Of a stretch of 64,000 nucleotides of DNA, positions 17,861-28,708 are shown piece by piece. The DNA is taken from positions 1 through 64,000 of the forward strand of contig CANQNN010000012.1 of assembly GCA_947625205.1 (NCBI GenBank). The letters are read 5' to 3'. The position numbers and the translations under genes are program-made. The DNA comes from an uncultured Lachnospiraceae bacterium (lineage in GTDB: Bacteria > Bacillota > Clostridia > Lachnospirales > Lachnospiraceae). Each line of letters begins with the position of its first letter. Within the stretch, counting starts at the first letter, position 1. Below the pieces are notes generated by a model. The model saw only the letters and a list, made by a program, of their open reading frames with translations. It had not been told where the DNA came from and did no database searches.

Positions 17861-18523
17861 TTACCCGGCTATCCATTCCATAGCGCTCTTTGGGAACACG
17901 ATCAGCAGTGTGCCGTCCGCGACGGATATACTGCTTTCCGATCCGATAAATTCATTGCTGACTCCGAGAGGAAAGGTGTTCGTCATAACGGCGTTTTCGA
18001 GTTCATATTTCAGACCGCTCAGATACACGCCCTCGCACTTCTCAGTATAAGAAAATACGGATACATAACCTGACCGGATGGGCCTGAAGGCGATCCGGTC
18101 ATTTGTTATGGCGGTGATGATGCTGTCTTTTCCAAACAGATATCCGCGCATCTTATTTTGGGACAGATATGCCAGCAGTTGTAGATTGGCTATGGTGTGG
18201 TCGGTGCGTCCGCCCGTTCCGCCGTAAATATGGTATTGGGAGTAGCCGGCGTTGATGCCTTCGCAGATGGCGGAATACAGATCCGTTTCATCTTTGAAGG
18301 GATTCAGCCTCTTGATATTGGGATGAATGGGAGGAGCGCCCAGTGAATCGAAATCGCCTATTGCAAGGTCAGCCGTGATGCCGTACTTTTCCAGACAGAG
18401 AATACCCGCGTCCGCAGCGATCACAAAATCCTCCGGTGACGGCGTGAAATCAAGTCCGTGGTCATCGCCCGCGCCCACTATATAACAGATACCGTTTTGG
18501 GATGAGTTACAATTCGTTTTCAT
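17861..18523 (-). CDS. Thiamine diphosphokinase
   Basis: AADAGILCLEKYGITADLAIGDFDSLG, NPFKDETDLYSAI, GGTGGRTDHTIANLQLL. Confidence 0.9.
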   Translation of the reverse strand: MKTNCNSSQNGICYIVGAGDDHGLDFTPSPEDFVIAADAGILCLEKYGITADLAIGDFDSLGAPPIHPNIKRLNPFKDETDLYSAICEGINAGYSQYHIYGGTGGRTDHTIANLQLLAYLSQNKMRGYLFGKDSIITAITNDRIAFRPIRSGYVSVFSYTEKCEGVYLSGLKYELENAVMTNTFPLGVSNEFIGSESSISVADGTLLIVFPKSAMEWIAG

Positions 18524-18662
18524 GCGAGTATTGTATCTTATTTGCCGGCCATTTTCAACGATGTCCGCATTTATTATGGAAAAAACAGTGACAATATGAT
18601 ACAATAAGCGCAATATGTATATTGGAAAAATAAACGGCTTAATGCACAGAGGAGGGCACACT

Positions 18663-19556
18663 ATGTATATCACAATTACGGGCGAACTTGGAAGCGGCAA
18701 ATCCACGGTGGCTAAACTTCTGACTAATGAGCACGGTTTTACTTATTATTCGACAGGCAGCATCCAGAGGGAGATCGCCAAGGAGAAGGGTATCACGACG
18801 CTGGAACTGAATCAGTTGATGACAAACGATATCAATAATGAATATGACAAGATGATCGATGATAAGACGATTGAGATATCCCGTGAAAATGCTGGCAAAG
18901 ATCTTGTGTTTGACTCAAGAATGGCGTGGCATTTTGTAGACAAATCTTTTAAGGTGTATGTCACAGTGGACTCCTATGTGGCGGCGAAGCGCGTCATGAA
19001 CGCCGGCAGAGGACAGGAGGAGCAGTACGGCAGCGTCGGGGAAGCCGTGAAGAGTCTGTTAAAGAGAAAACAGCTTGAGGATACACGGTTTGCGGAGATG
19101 TATGCGGTCAATACTACGGATTTTGATAATTATGATCTGATTATTGACTCTTCGGCGATCACACCGGAAGAGCTTGCCGGAATCATTCTTGATAAGGCGA
19201 GAAATGACGACGGTGTGCAGACGGTTTATTTTTCACCTTTAAGACTGTTCCCGACATGCAGCATGAGCGATATCGATGCGTCCCGCGTGGACGCGCTGTG
19301 CAGGGAGGATGACGGTACGGCGGTTGAGGTGGTCGAGGTCGGTCATTTTTACTACATCGTAAGCGGCCATCACAAGGTGTGCGCCCACATCCGCAGGAAA
19401 GACAAGCTTGTGCCCGTGCATATGCTTAAAGTTGACGGAAACGGATATGTAGAGAAGTACCGTAAGTGTGCGGAAGATCTTGCGAAGATCTCCGCAGGGA
19501 TTTGTAAGGACTGGGAGAAATTCAATGCGATAGAGTTTTTTGGGTATCCGGTATGA
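18663..19556 (+). CDS. Cytidylate-kinase-like P-loop kinase with C-terminal ParB/sulfiredoxin-like domain
   Basis: N-term ITGELGSGKSTVAKLLTNEHGFTYYSTGSIQRE; C-term VYFSPLRLFPTCSMSDID...FYYIVSGHHKVCAHIRRKDKLVPVHML. Confidence 0.7.
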   Translation: MYITITGELGSGKSTVAKLLTNEHGFTYYSTGSIQREIAKEKGITTLELNQLMTNDINNEYDKMIDDKTIEISRENAGKDLVFDSRMAWHFVDKSFKVYVTVDSYVAAKRVMNAGRGQEEQYGSVGEAVKSLLKRKQLEDTRFAEMYAVNTTDFDNYDLIIDSSAITPEELAGIILDKARNDDGVQTVYFSPLRLFPTCSMSDIDASRVDALCREDDGTAVEVVEVGHFYYIVSGHHKVCAHIRRKDKLVPVHMLKVDGNGYVEKYRKCAEDLAKISAGICKDWEKFNAIEFFGYPV

Positions 19557-19560
19557 TCTG

Positions 19561-19911
19561 TTACTGTTTGCCGGAGCTTTTTAGATACTGGATATATTTG
19601 ATAAGATCCCGGCGCTCTTCGCGTTTGAACTTCTGGATATCGTACACAATATCGTGCATCGTGATATTTTCCAGATAAGGATTCTTAAGGTTGGTGCTGC
19701 CGAGGTAGCCCGTGTCGGCGCCCAGCAGGTAATCGGTACTGACTTTATAGAGCTTTGATAAAGATACTACCGCCCATGTAGGTATTTCCCGATGACCGTT
19801 CTCATAGTTGGAATAAGTCTGCTGTGAGATACCCAGATGCTTTGCGACATCTTTCTGCTTTAGGTCATGGTCTTCGCGCAGATCCCGTATCAATTCGCGT
19901 AATTCTTTCAT
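19561..19911 (-). CDS. XRE-family HTH regulator
   Basis: LREDHDLKQKDVAKHLGISQQTYSNYENGHREIPTW. Confidence 0.9.
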   Translation of the reverse strand: MKELRELIRDLREDHDLKQKDVAKHLGISQQTYSNYENGHREIPTWAVVSLSKLYKVSTDYLLGADTGYLGSTNLKNPYLENITMHDIVYDIQKFKREERRDLIKYIQYLKSSGKQ

Positions 19912-20066
19912 TCCGGCATACCCCTTAAAAACAAAAATGTTGTTTAGAGTATTATGTCACAACGAAAAATTGTATATACATAATTACGCATTAAAGTGGT
20001 GGACGCCGGGGCACCACAACGATATGTTGTTTGCAGCTGCTTATGGCATTTAATAAAGGAGAAAAT

Positions 20067-20543
20067 ATGATACATAACATTGCGCCTGTCTATGACAGGG
20101 ATTCCGAAGTACTGATACTGGGAAGCTTTCCTTCTGTGAAGTCGCGGGAACAGCAGTTTTTTTACGGACACAAACAGAACAGGTTTTGGCGTGTTCTGGC
20201 GCAGGTGCTCGGCTGTGCGGTGCCGGAAAGCGTTGTGCAGAAAAAAGAGATGCTGCTGTCGCATCATATAGCGCTGTGGGATGTGATCGCAAGCTGTGAG
20301 ATCGAAGGCTCGTCGGACGCGAGCATACGTGATGTGAAGCCCAACGATTTGAGCTGTATTCTGACACGGGCGCAAATACATACGATCTATGCCAACGGTT
20401 CCAAGGCGTATGAACTGTACCGGAGATATATTTATCCCGAGAATGGGATCATGGCGTATCCCTTGCCGTCCACCAGCCCGGCAAACGCAGGATATTCACT
20501 GGAAAGACTGGTGGAAGCGTGGAGCGTGATAGGCCGTCAATAG
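20067..20543 (+). CDS. DNA-deoxyinosine glycosylase (UDG superfamily)
   Basis: VLILGSFPSVKSREQQFFYGHKQNRFWRVL and PLPSTSPAN motifs. Confidence 0.85.
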   Translation: MIHNIAPVYDRDSEVLILGSFPSVKSREQQFFYGHKQNRFWRVLAQVLGCAVPESVVQKKEMLLSHHIALWDVIASCEIEGSSDASIRDVKPNDLSCILTRAQIHTIYANGSKAYELYRRYIYPENGIMAYPLPSTSPANAGYSLERLVEAWSVIGRQ

Positions 20544-22042
20544 ATCTGATTCCGGCCTTTTCTGAAGCTGCGCACGCTTTTCTTGTATGCAAACAGATCC
20601 TTCCAGACCGACGGATGGAACAGCAGAAGCAGAGGAAACAGCTCCAGCCTGCCGGCAAGCATGTCAAACATCAGCACGTATTTGGCAAAGGGCGAGAAGA
20701 AACCGAAATTCTGCGTAGGGCCTACCATTTCCAGACCGGGACCGATATTGTTGATGGTGGCGGCAACAGCCGTGAAGCCGGTCACAAGATCGGTGTCGTC
20801 AAAAGAGATCAGCAATACCGAGAGGACGAAAAGAACAATGAATGTGATGATGTATACGTTGACGGTACGTATAACTTCATGTTCCACGGGCTTATCGTCC
20901 ATTTTTATTTTTTTGATGCTCTTAGGATGAATATAAGATGTAAATTCTTTTCTCACGGTTTTAAAAAGTATCACCAGCCGGGACACCTTGATGCCGCCGC
21001 CGGTACTTCCGGCGCAGGCGCCTACGAACATCAGGAGTACGAGAACGATCTTACAGGAGGCGTCCCACGTGTTAAAATCGGTCGTGGAAAATCCGGTGGT
21101 CGTCATGATGGAAGCAACCTGAAAAGCGGACTGAGTCAGCGCTTCAAAAGCGTTGGCGCACAATCCGAGAATGTTTAAAAAGATGATCGCGACTGAGGCA
21201 AGTATGATCAGCAGATAATATCTGATCTCTTCCATTTTGAGGGCGCTTTTGATTTTGCCGAAGAGGATCAGGTAGTAAGCGTTAAAATTGATGCCGAAGA
21301 GGATCATGAAGATAGTTACGACCCATTGAATATAGAAAGAGTATCCGGCTATGCTGGTGTTCTTAATACCGAAACCGCCCGTTCCGGCAGTGCCAAAGCT
21401 GGTGCACATGGCTTCAAACAAAGTCATTTTTCCGATGAGCAGAAGGATCGTCTCGATGACTGTCATACCCAGATAGATCAGATAGAGAAAACGTGCGGTA
21501 GTTTTTACCTTGGGAACGAGTTTGCCGACAGAGGGGCCGGGGCTTTCCGCCCGCATCAGGTTAATGTTGGAACCGCCGCTTAGCGGAATGACCGCAAGCA
21601 GGAACACGAGTACGCCCATGCCGCCGACCCAGTGTGTAAAACTGCGCCAGAACAGGGAACAGTGCGCGAGCGCTTCCACATCGCTTAATATGCTTGCGCC
21701 GGTGGTGGTAAAACCGGAGATCGTCTCAAACAGTGCATCGGTAAAGGAAGGGATCTCCCCTGTGAGACAGAACGGCAGACAGCCGAAGAAGCTTAAAAAT
21801 ATCCAGCTTAAGGAGGTGGCGATGCAGCCTTCCTTCAGATAGAAAACGTTGTTTGCCGGTTTTCTTTTTGTCATGAGAGATCCGAGGACAAAACATACCG
21901 CCGCCACAAGCAGATACCATACGCCCTCAGGCTCGGTATAGATGAGTGCGACCAGGCATGGAAGCAGCAGCAGTGCGGCTTCCGTCTTTAAAACATTTCC
22001 CAGGATAAAACGGATGATTGAACTGTTCATATGTATGACCAT
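20537..22042 (-). CDS. trkH: TrkH family potassium uptake protein
   Basis: HWVGGMGVLVF, GTAGTGGFG, TTTGFSTTDF, CAGSTGGGIK selectivity-filter repeats. Confidence 0.92.
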   Translation of the reverse strand: MVIHMNSSIIRFILGNVLKTEAALLLLPCLVALIYTEPEGVWYLLVAAVCFVLGSLMTKRKPANNVFYLKEGCIATSLSWIFLSFFGCLPFCLTGEIPSFTDALFETISGFTTTGASILSDVEALAHCSLFWRSFTHWVGGMGVLVFLLAVIPLSGGSNINLMRAESPGPSVGKLVPKVKTTARFLYLIYLGMTVIETILLLIGKMTLFEAMCTSFGTAGTGGFGIKNTSIAGYSFYIQWVVTIFMILFGINFNAYYLILFGKIKSALKMEEIRYYLLIILASVAIIFLNILGLCANAFEALTQSAFQVASIMTTTGFSTTDFNTWDASCKIVLVLLMFVGACAGSTGGGIKVSRLVILFKTVRKEFTSYIHPKSIKKIKMDDKPVEHEVIRTVNVYIITFIVLFVLSVLLISFDDTDLVTGFTAVAATINNIGPGLEMVGPTQNFGFFSPFAKYVLMFDMLAGRLELFPLLLLFHPSVWKDLFAYKKSVRSFRKGRNQIY

Positions 22043-22116
22043 GTCCTTTCACGGTACGTATTTTTCGTTTCGCCGCAGCCTGAATGCCTTTGTAGAGGAT
22101 GCCGGTTGAATTCCCG

Positions 22117-23517
22117 TCAATTCAGGATATCCTGAATCGAGTTAAAGCCCGTGTGCGTTGTGACGATCATGACGGTATCGCCCACCTGAATGGAATCCTG
22201 GCCGCTGGGAATGATAATGGAGCCGTTTCGGTGAATAAATGAGATCAGCAGCCCTTTTTTCAGGTTCAGATTCATAAGAGGGGTATTTGTAACCCTGGAT
22301 TCGTTTTCCACACGAAATTCTATCGCCTCCACGCGGGAATCAAACATATGGTAAAGCGTCTCAATATTGCTGTTCATCGAGTCCTTCTTCGCACGGACAT
22401 AAGCTATGATGGCCTCCGAGGTGATATATTTCGGATAGATCACGCTGCCCAGATCCAGACCGTCTATCACATCGTTAAATGTGATACGGTTGATCTTTGT
22501 GACGACTTTGGCCTGTGAAACGTTCTTGGCATGGAGCGTCAGCATGATGTTTTCCTCATCGATCCCCGTCAGGGGAACAAAAGACTCTGTGTATTCTATT
22601 CCTTCTTCTTTGAGAAGTTCCTCATTGGTACCGTCGCCGTTTATAATAATAGCTTTCGGCAGCAGAATACTCAGTTCCTCACACCTTTTCTGGCTGGACT
22701 CGATGATCTTTACGGAAATGCCCATATGCAGGAGCAGTGACGCGAGGTAATATGCGGATTTTCCACCGCCTATGATCATCGTGTTTTTTACGGCGTGGGT
22801 CTTAAAGCCTATTTTCTCTAAAAAAGCTTTGGCGACAGTCCTCGACGCCACGAAAGAGACCAGGTCACCTTTTTGTATGCGGAAGGTACCGGAGGGGATA
22901 TGGATGTCGCGCTCACGCTCCACGGCACAGATCAGGACATTGTCGGCGATACTTTTGCCGAGTGTCCTGCCCAGTTCCATGATCGTCATACCGTCCAAAA
23001 GATTGCCGTCCGGCACTTTGAATTTAATCATTTCCGCCTGTCCGTGTGCGAAGGTGCTCACTTCAAGCGCGGTGGGAAGATACAGGATGCGGGCAACCTC
23101 GCGGGCTGCTTCCAGTTCGGGATTGATGATCATGGCGAGACCCAGCTTGTCGCGCAAGTACCCTGATTCTTTACTGTAATCGGGGGTGCGGACTCTGGCG
23201 ATGGCTGAGCAGCCGCCGACACGCTTGGCCACGGTGCAGCACAGAAGATTTAATTCATCGGAATCAGTCACCGCGATGATCAGATCGGTGTCCTCGATGC
23301 CGGCCTCTATCTGGACGCTGTAACTGGCGCCGTTTCCAACGATCCCCATGACGTCGTACAGGTTGGTCAGCTCCTGGATCTTCTGCGCGTTGGTATCTAT
23401 CAGGGTGATATCGTGTCCTTCCCGGCTCAGCTGTGCCACAAGCGTTTGACCGACTTTGCCGCAGCCTACAATAATGATCTTTAATCCCTGTCTGGCGGAT
23501 TTTTTATCCTTAAGCAT
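22117..23517 (-). CDS. trkA: Trk system potassium transporter TrkA
   Basis: IIVGCGKVGQTLVAQLSREGHDITLID and second NAD-binding domain MIIGGGKSAYYLA. Confidence 0.92.
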   Translation of the reverse strand: MLKDKKSARQGLKIIIVGCGKVGQTLVAQLSREGHDITLIDTNAQKIQELTNLYDVMGIVGNGASYSVQIEAGIEDTDLIIAVTDSDELNLLCCTVAKRVGGCSAIARVRTPDYSKESGYLRDKLGLAMIINPELEAAREVARILYLPTALEVSTFAHGQAEMIKFKVPDGNLLDGMTIMELGRTLGKSIADNVLICAVERERDIHIPSGTFRIQKGDLVSFVASRTVAKAFLEKIGFKTHAVKNTMIIGGGKSAYYLASLLLHMGISVKIIESSQKRCEELSILLPKAIIINGDGTNEELLKEEGIEYTESFVPLTGIDEENIMLTLHAKNVSQAKVVTKINRITFNDVIDGLDLGSVIYPKYITSEAIIAYVRAKKDSMNSNIETLYHMFDSRVEAIEFRVENESRVTNTPLMNLNLKKGLLISFIHRNGSIIIPSGQDSIQVGDTVMIVTTHTGFNSIQDILN

Positions 23518-23619
23518 ACTTGTCTCTCCATTCCGAAGTATCTCTTGTATAATATAGCACTATCTATTGAAAAAAGCATTATTTTTTTATAATATGTTTG
23601 TGATAGGAGATAACATATT

Positions 23620-24195
23620 ATGTGGGAATGGTTCATGGATCTGGACAGTAGTATTCTGCTGTTTATTCAGGAGTATATCAGGCATCCGGCCCTGACGCCT
23701 CTTGTCAGGGCGGTCACGGCGCTGGGAAACGGCGGAGCGGTCTGGATATTGCTGACGCTTTTGATGCTGATATTTCCTAAGACGCGCAGGACCGGCTGTA
23801 TGGCGGCGGCAGCGCTTCTCGGCACGCTTCTTGTCAACAATATCGTTCTTAAGAATCTGGTCGCCAGAATACGGCCTTACGAGGTGATAGACGGGCTCAC
23901 TTATCTTGTGCCGAAGCCGGGAGAGTATTCGTTCCCGTCAGGGCATGCGGGAAGCTCTTTTGCGGCGGCAGGGGTCATGTTTATGCGGCTCCCGAAACAG
24001 TACGGCATTCCGGCAATTCTGTTAGCCGTGCTGATATCGCTGTCGCGTCTGTATGTAGGCGTGCACTATCCGAGCGATGTGCTCTTTGGCATGATAGACG
24101 GTATTTGCATCAGTATAGCGGCGGTGGCGCTTGTGGAGCGGATCGGGCGAAGAAGATTCGCGGCCGGACCCGGAAGTGAAACAAACGAAAGCTGA
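23620..24195 (+). CDS. PAP2-family phosphatase
   Basis: KNLVARIRPY, FPSGHAGSSFAAA, SRLYVGVHYPSDVLFG. Confidence 0.92.
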   Translation: MWEWFMDLDSSILLFIQEYIRHPALTPLVRAVTALGNGGAVWILLTLLMLIFPKTRRTGCMAAAALLGTLLVNNIVLKNLVARIRPYEVIDGLTYLVPKPGEYSFPSGHAGSSFAAAGVMFMRLPKQYGIPAILLAVLISLSRLYVGVHYPSDVLFGMIDGICISIAAVALVERIGRRRFAAGPGSETNES

Positions 24196-24254
24196 CGTAC
24201 GGGAGCTTCGGCAGATGAGGGTCAAACATAAGTTATTGAGGAGGGTAAAAAGTC

Positions 24255-25232
24255 ATGGAAAAGATTAAATTCGCAATTCTGGCAACGGGCAATATTGCAG
24301 GCAGCATGGCGGCAGCGGTGACGAAGCTTGAGGAGGTGGAGTGTTACGCCGTGGCTTCGAGAAGTTACGATAAGGCGGAAGCGTTTGCCCGCAAATGGGG
24401 CTTTAAGAAGGCGTACGGCTCTTATGAAGAGCTGGCGGAAGACCCGGAGGTGGAGCTTGTCTATGTGGCGTCTCCGCACTCGCATCATTATCCTCATGCC
24501 CGGTTATGCTTAGAGCATGGGAAAAATGTCCTTCTGGAAAAAGCGTTTACCGTGAATGCGTCTCAGGCGCAGGACTTGATAGACCTTGCCGGAAAGAAGG
24601 GACTTCTTCTAGCGGAGGCTTTCTGGCCCAGATATATGCCTTCGCGGAAGATGCTGGACGATCTGATCGCCGGGGGTACGATCGGAGAAGTGCAGGCTGT
24701 TACCGCAGATTTTGGCGCGCCCTTAAGTCATGTGGAACGCATGTGGAATCCGGCGCTGGCCGGCGGCGCCCTGCTTGATCTGGGCGTGTATCCGATCAAT
24801 TTTGCCCTGCAGATATTTAAGACGCCCGTGGCAAAGATACAGGCTGATGCGGTCATGTCCCCTCTGGGCGTGGATTATATGAATGGCGTTACCTTAACCT
24901 TTGAAGGAGATAAGTTTGCCGTGCTTCACAGCAATATGCTCGCATGTATGCGCAACAGAGGCGTTGTTTACGGCACGAAAGGTTTTATTGAGTTGTATGA
25001 GATAAACAATCCGGAAGTCATTCGCGTTTTTAATGAGAGAAAGGAACTGACCGCTGAGTATCCGGCGCCGGCGCAGATCAACGGATATGAGTACGAAGTG
25101 CTTGCCTGTGCCAGAGCGGTCAGGAACGGACAGACTGAGTGCGCCGAGATGCCGCACAGCGAAACGATGCGCCTGATGAATATACTGGACGGGATCAGAA
25201 AGCAGTGGGGATTCGTGCTGCCGTGCGAGTGA
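24255..25232 (+). CDS. Gfo/Idh/MocA family oxidoreductase
   Basis: KFAILATGNIAGSMAAAV; EKAFTVNASQAQDL; AGGALLDLGVYPINF. Confidence 0.92.
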   Translation: MEKIKFAILATGNIAGSMAAAVTKLEEVECYAVASRSYDKAEAFARKWGFKKAYGSYEELAEDPEVELVYVASPHSHHYPHARLCLEHGKNVLLEKAFTVNASQAQDLIDLAGKKGLLLAEAFWPRYMPSRKMLDDLIAGGTIGEVQAVTADFGAPLSHVERMWNPALAGGALLDLGVYPINFALQIFKTPVAKIQADAVMSPLGVDYMNGVTLTFEGDKFAVLHSNMLACMRNRGVVYGTKGFIELYEINNPEVIRVFNERKELTAEYPAPAQINGYEYEVLACARAVRNGQTECAEMPHSETMRLMNILDGIRKQWGFVLPCE

Positions 25233-25370
25233 TTATTGTCAAGTAAAATCCTAAAATAATTTGGATCTATAATATGGGACAATTTATTGACAGCCCGGTT
25301 TGCGGCTTATATGATAAGAACATCTGAAAGATTCTAAGCGCTGTGAATATACAGGGAGAGAAAACCGGCT

Positions 25371-26441
25371 ATGGGAGTGACGATCTTTACGATGACCCAC
25401 AAAAAGTTTCCGGCGCCGCAGGATCCGGTCTATATGCCGCTGCAGGTGGGGCGCGCATGTGCGGAGGATTGCGGTTACGCAGGAGATAATACGGGTGATA
25501 ATATTTCGGATAAGAATTGCTATTACGGTGAGCTGACGGGCGTGTACTGGGTATGGAAGAATGTGCGTACTACGGATTATGTGGGCGTCTGTCATTACAG
25601 GCGGTATTTCTGTACCGAAGAGGGGCGGATATTTAATGAGAAGGACTACCTGTCTGTTTTAAAGGATTATGATATCATTACGTCTAAGCGGTTAAAGCTT
25701 AACTTTTCTTATTATGACGGCTACGCGGGAGACTACAATATATCTGATCTGGACGCCACGGGTGAGGTGATCAGGTGGATGTATCCCGGATACTATGATA
25801 CTTTTGAACGTCTGGTGCACGGCAACGGTACTTATTTCGGTAACATGATGGTGACGGATAAGGCGCTGTACGATGAGTATGCGCAGTGGCTGTTTTCCAT
25901 TTTTGACGAGGTTGAGAAGAAGATCGACCCCAGCGGATACGATGATTATCATAAGCGGGTCTTTGGTTTTATATCGGAGTTTCTTCTGTATGTGTGGGTG
26001 AAGGCAAAGGGACTTAAGGTATATGAGTGCAAGGTAGGCATGACGACGGAGAAGTACGAGACGCGCCAGATGAAGGAGAAACTGGCGGCGTATTTTGCGG
26101 GTGGGGATATCGCGGGCGCCAAATCGTATTTCTTAAGCGTGCTGGAGAAGCGTCCCGATGTGCTGATGGAGGCGTCGGATATAACGGGGGAACTGAAGCT
26201 GTCCATGCAGGTGATCGCGGTGTGCGGGTTGGAGCGGGATGCCTATGGGACAAGCGTGCTTGACAGGATTCGAGATTTTGATGCACTGATGCGTTATTTT
26301 ACGAGACTCAATGAGGCTGTATGCAACCGTAACATGGGGCAGGTAACAGAAGACGACATCCGCTTTCTCAAGGAACAGAAAGTATCGGATGTCGCCATAG
26401 AAGCTTCGTCCTGTCTGTTTAAGACGCCGTCTGACCGGTAG
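25371..26441 (+). CDS. DUF4422-type putative glycosyltransferase
   Basis: MTHKKFPAPQDPVYMPLQVGRA; GELTGVYWVWKNVRTTDYVGVCHYRRYF. Confidence 0.8.
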   Translation: MGVTIFTMTHKKFPAPQDPVYMPLQVGRACAEDCGYAGDNTGDNISDKNCYYGELTGVYWVWKNVRTTDYVGVCHYRRYFCTEEGRIFNEKDYLSVLKDYDIITSKRLKLNFSYYDGYAGDYNISDLDATGEVIRWMYPGYYDTFERLVHGNGTYFGNMMVTDKALYDEYAQWLFSIFDEVEKKIDPSGYDDYHKRVFGFISEFLLYVWVKAKGLKVYECKVGMTTEKYETRQMKEKLAAYFAGGDIAGAKSYFLSVLEKRPDVLMEASDITGELKLSMQVIAVCGLERDAYGTSVLDRIRDFDALMRYFTRLNEAVCNRNMGQVTEDDIRFLKEQKVSDVAIEASSCLFKTPSDR

Positions 26442-27740
26442 CTAGGGCATTAGTTCCGTAAAAGAGACGGATGAGTCGGTTGCATAGCCTTTGATACGGC
26501 CGAGATAGGAGAGCGAGCCGTCTTTTTCATAGCGGAAGAAAAAGCTGTAGGGTGGATATATATCGCCCTCGGGGTAGTTTACGAGAAGCGCAATGTCCAG
26601 GTATTCATCACCGGTGTCCAAGTCGTACAGGGCAATGTCCGCCCAAACCTCCTCCTGCAGAGCCTGTGCCACGGTATCTGCGAAATCTGTGCCGTTGACT
26701 GTTAAGTGGTTAATAGTCCTGGAGGTTTCATTATCGTAGGTGTATTCATTATAAACGGATATTGTGTCTTCCGTGCCGTCACCGTTCAAGTCAACAGACA
26801 ACTCCTGTTTCTCAAGAAGCGGTATAACCGTTCTGCCGTCATAGCCGTAACTTTCTTTGAATCCCATGTCTGCCAGATCTTTATATGGAATGATGAATTC
26901 AAACGCTCCGGAAGCGTAGGGCCCGAGTGCGTAAGGATTGCTGATAAAGACAAGACCGGTTCTGGACAGATACCAGACCCCTTCCGCATACAGTACGTTT
27001 TCCAGTGTGCCGTTGGTAATGTCGTCCGTGGTAAACATGCGCTCGCTGTAGGCATCGGTCTGTGCCAGGGCTTGATTGTAGGCCAAGGTAGTGTCGCGGA
27101 ATGCTCCGGGATCGTCGCTTAATTCCGAAAAGGAAAGCTTTTCGCCGGTATGCGTATCATAGGTTACTCCGCTGATATTGTAATCGCCGTGTGCGCCGCC
27201 CATATCCACGTAGCTGTATATAGTAAAAGATATGACGTTTTCATCGGAACGCTGCGGGCTGTAGGATGTACTGGTGCTGTAGGCGCGGAAGAAATCCTCC
27301 ACGGAGCTGCCGTCCGCGATAACGGAATCCAGCCATTCCAGCGCGTCGTCTGCCGTTGTTTCGTCCGCGGCATAAACTTTTTCCATTTCGGCCAGAATAT
27401 CAGCGTTGATTTTATCGGCAGCCGCATCGTTTCCCTCGATAGAGACAACGGGGTAGGAATGCTCGGACGTGAAATACAGGGTGCCGTTTTCGTCAGTCAG
27501 CTCGGTTTTAGCAGGAGTCTCCATTGTGATCGAAACAGGAGAGCTTTCTGCGCTGATGATAATGCCGTCTTCGGATCGACCGTCGGAAGCGCTGTCAGAA
27601 TTCTCTCCGCTGTCAGGATCCACCGGTTCGACCGTTCCGGTGTCGGACGACGGGGCGCTGTCCGATCCGCATGCGCTTATGAGAAGCGCGGTACATAAGA
27701 CAAGCGCGCAGCAGGTTGTTGTGATCAGTGATTTTTTCAT
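26442..27740 (-). CDS. DUF3298/RsiV-like lipoprotein
   Basis: Lipobox LLISACGSD; GAHGDYNISGVTYDTHTGEKLSFSEL. Confidence 0.75.
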   Translation of the reverse strand: MKKSLITTTCCALVLCTALLISACGSDSAPSSDTGTVEPVDPDSGENSDSASDGRSEDGIIISAESSPVSITMETPAKTELTDENGTLYFTSEHSYPVVSIEGNDAAADKINADILAEMEKVYAADETTADDALEWLDSVIADGSSVEDFFRAYSTSTSYSPQRSDENVISFTIYSYVDMGGAHGDYNISGVTYDTHTGEKLSFSELSDDPGAFRDTTLAYNQALAQTDAYSERMFTTDDITNGTLENVLYAEGVWYLSRTGLVFISNPYALGPYASGAFEFIIPYKDLADMGFKESYGYDGRTVIPLLEKQELSVDLNGDGTEDTISVYNEYTYDNETSRTINHLTVNGTDFADTVAQALQEEVWADIALYDLDTGDEYLDIALLVNYPEGDIYPPYSFFFRYEKDGSLSYLGRIKGYATDSSVSFTELMP

Positions 27741-27994
27741 AATATCCTCCGTTCCGGGATATACCCATAAACTATATTATTAGTATGTCATGCCTGTGCG
27801 GAAATGACAATATTTTATCGGCAAATGATGCAAAAATGATGCAAATGCTTTTCAATTTTAAATGTTTGTGATATAATGCAGCAAGGGTACAAAGATGTGC
27901 GCGGATATGCAGAGAATGCACTGCTTTGACCCTAATTTTATGTAGGAAAGAATTGCGGTTACTTCGTATATTCAGAAGAAGAGGAGCATGATAT

Positions 27995-28693
27995 ATGACA
28001 GGCTTGCAGGTATGGTGGGCTGATTTTTGCGGCGATTTCTACAGTTCATTCATCAGGGAGGATCGTTACAAGCTGCTGCTGGACGGTATCGGCGTTACCA
28101 TTAAGGTATCGCTTCTGGCGATCATTATCGGTATTCTGATCGGCATTCTGATTGCTTTGTGCAATCTGTCCAGATATAAACCGTTAAAGATTTTTGGCGG
28201 TATTTATACGGATATAATCAGAGGCACGCCTTCTGTGACGCAGCTGATGCTCATCTACTTTGTCATTTTTGCATCGGTGAGGCTGGATAAGTGGATCATA
28301 GCCTCCATAGCGTTTGGCATTAACTCCGGCGCCTATGTGTCTGAGATCATCAGGGCGGGCATTCTGTCCGTTGACCACGGGCAGACCGAGGCGGGAAGAT
28401 CGCTTGGGCTGAGCGCATCCCAGACGATGATCCGAATCGTTATCCCGCAGGCGGTGAAAAATATTTTTCCCGCGTTGTGCAATGAATTTATCGTTCTTAT
28501 CAAAGAGACGGCGATCGTTGGCTATGTAGGTCTGATGGATATTCAGAAGGCGGGCGATTTCATCAAGAGCGCCACGTTTAAGCCTTTTATGCCGCTTCTT
28601 GGAACGGCTGTCATCTATTATGTGCTGATCAAGCTGCTGACACTGGCGCTGCGCCAGGTAGAGAAGCGCCTGCGGAAATCCGATATCAGATAG
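27995..28693 (+). CDS. Polar amino acid ABC transporter permease
   Basis: TDIIRGTPSVTQLMLIYF; SLGLSASQTMIRIVIPQAVKNIFPALCNEFIVLIKET. Confidence 0.93.
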   Translation: MTGLQVWWADFCGDFYSSFIREDRYKLLLDGIGVTIKVSLLAIIIGILIGILIALCNLSRYKPLKIFGGIYTDIIRGTPSVTQLMLIYFVIFASVRLDKWIIASIAFGINSGAYVSEIIRAGILSVDHGQTEAGRSLGLSASQTMIRIVIPQAVKNIFPALCNEFIVLIKETAIVGYVGLMDIQKAGDFIKSATFKPFMPLLGTAVIYYVLIKLLTLALRQVEKRLRKSDIR

Positions 28694-28708
28694 GGGGTTG
28701 TAAACCTT

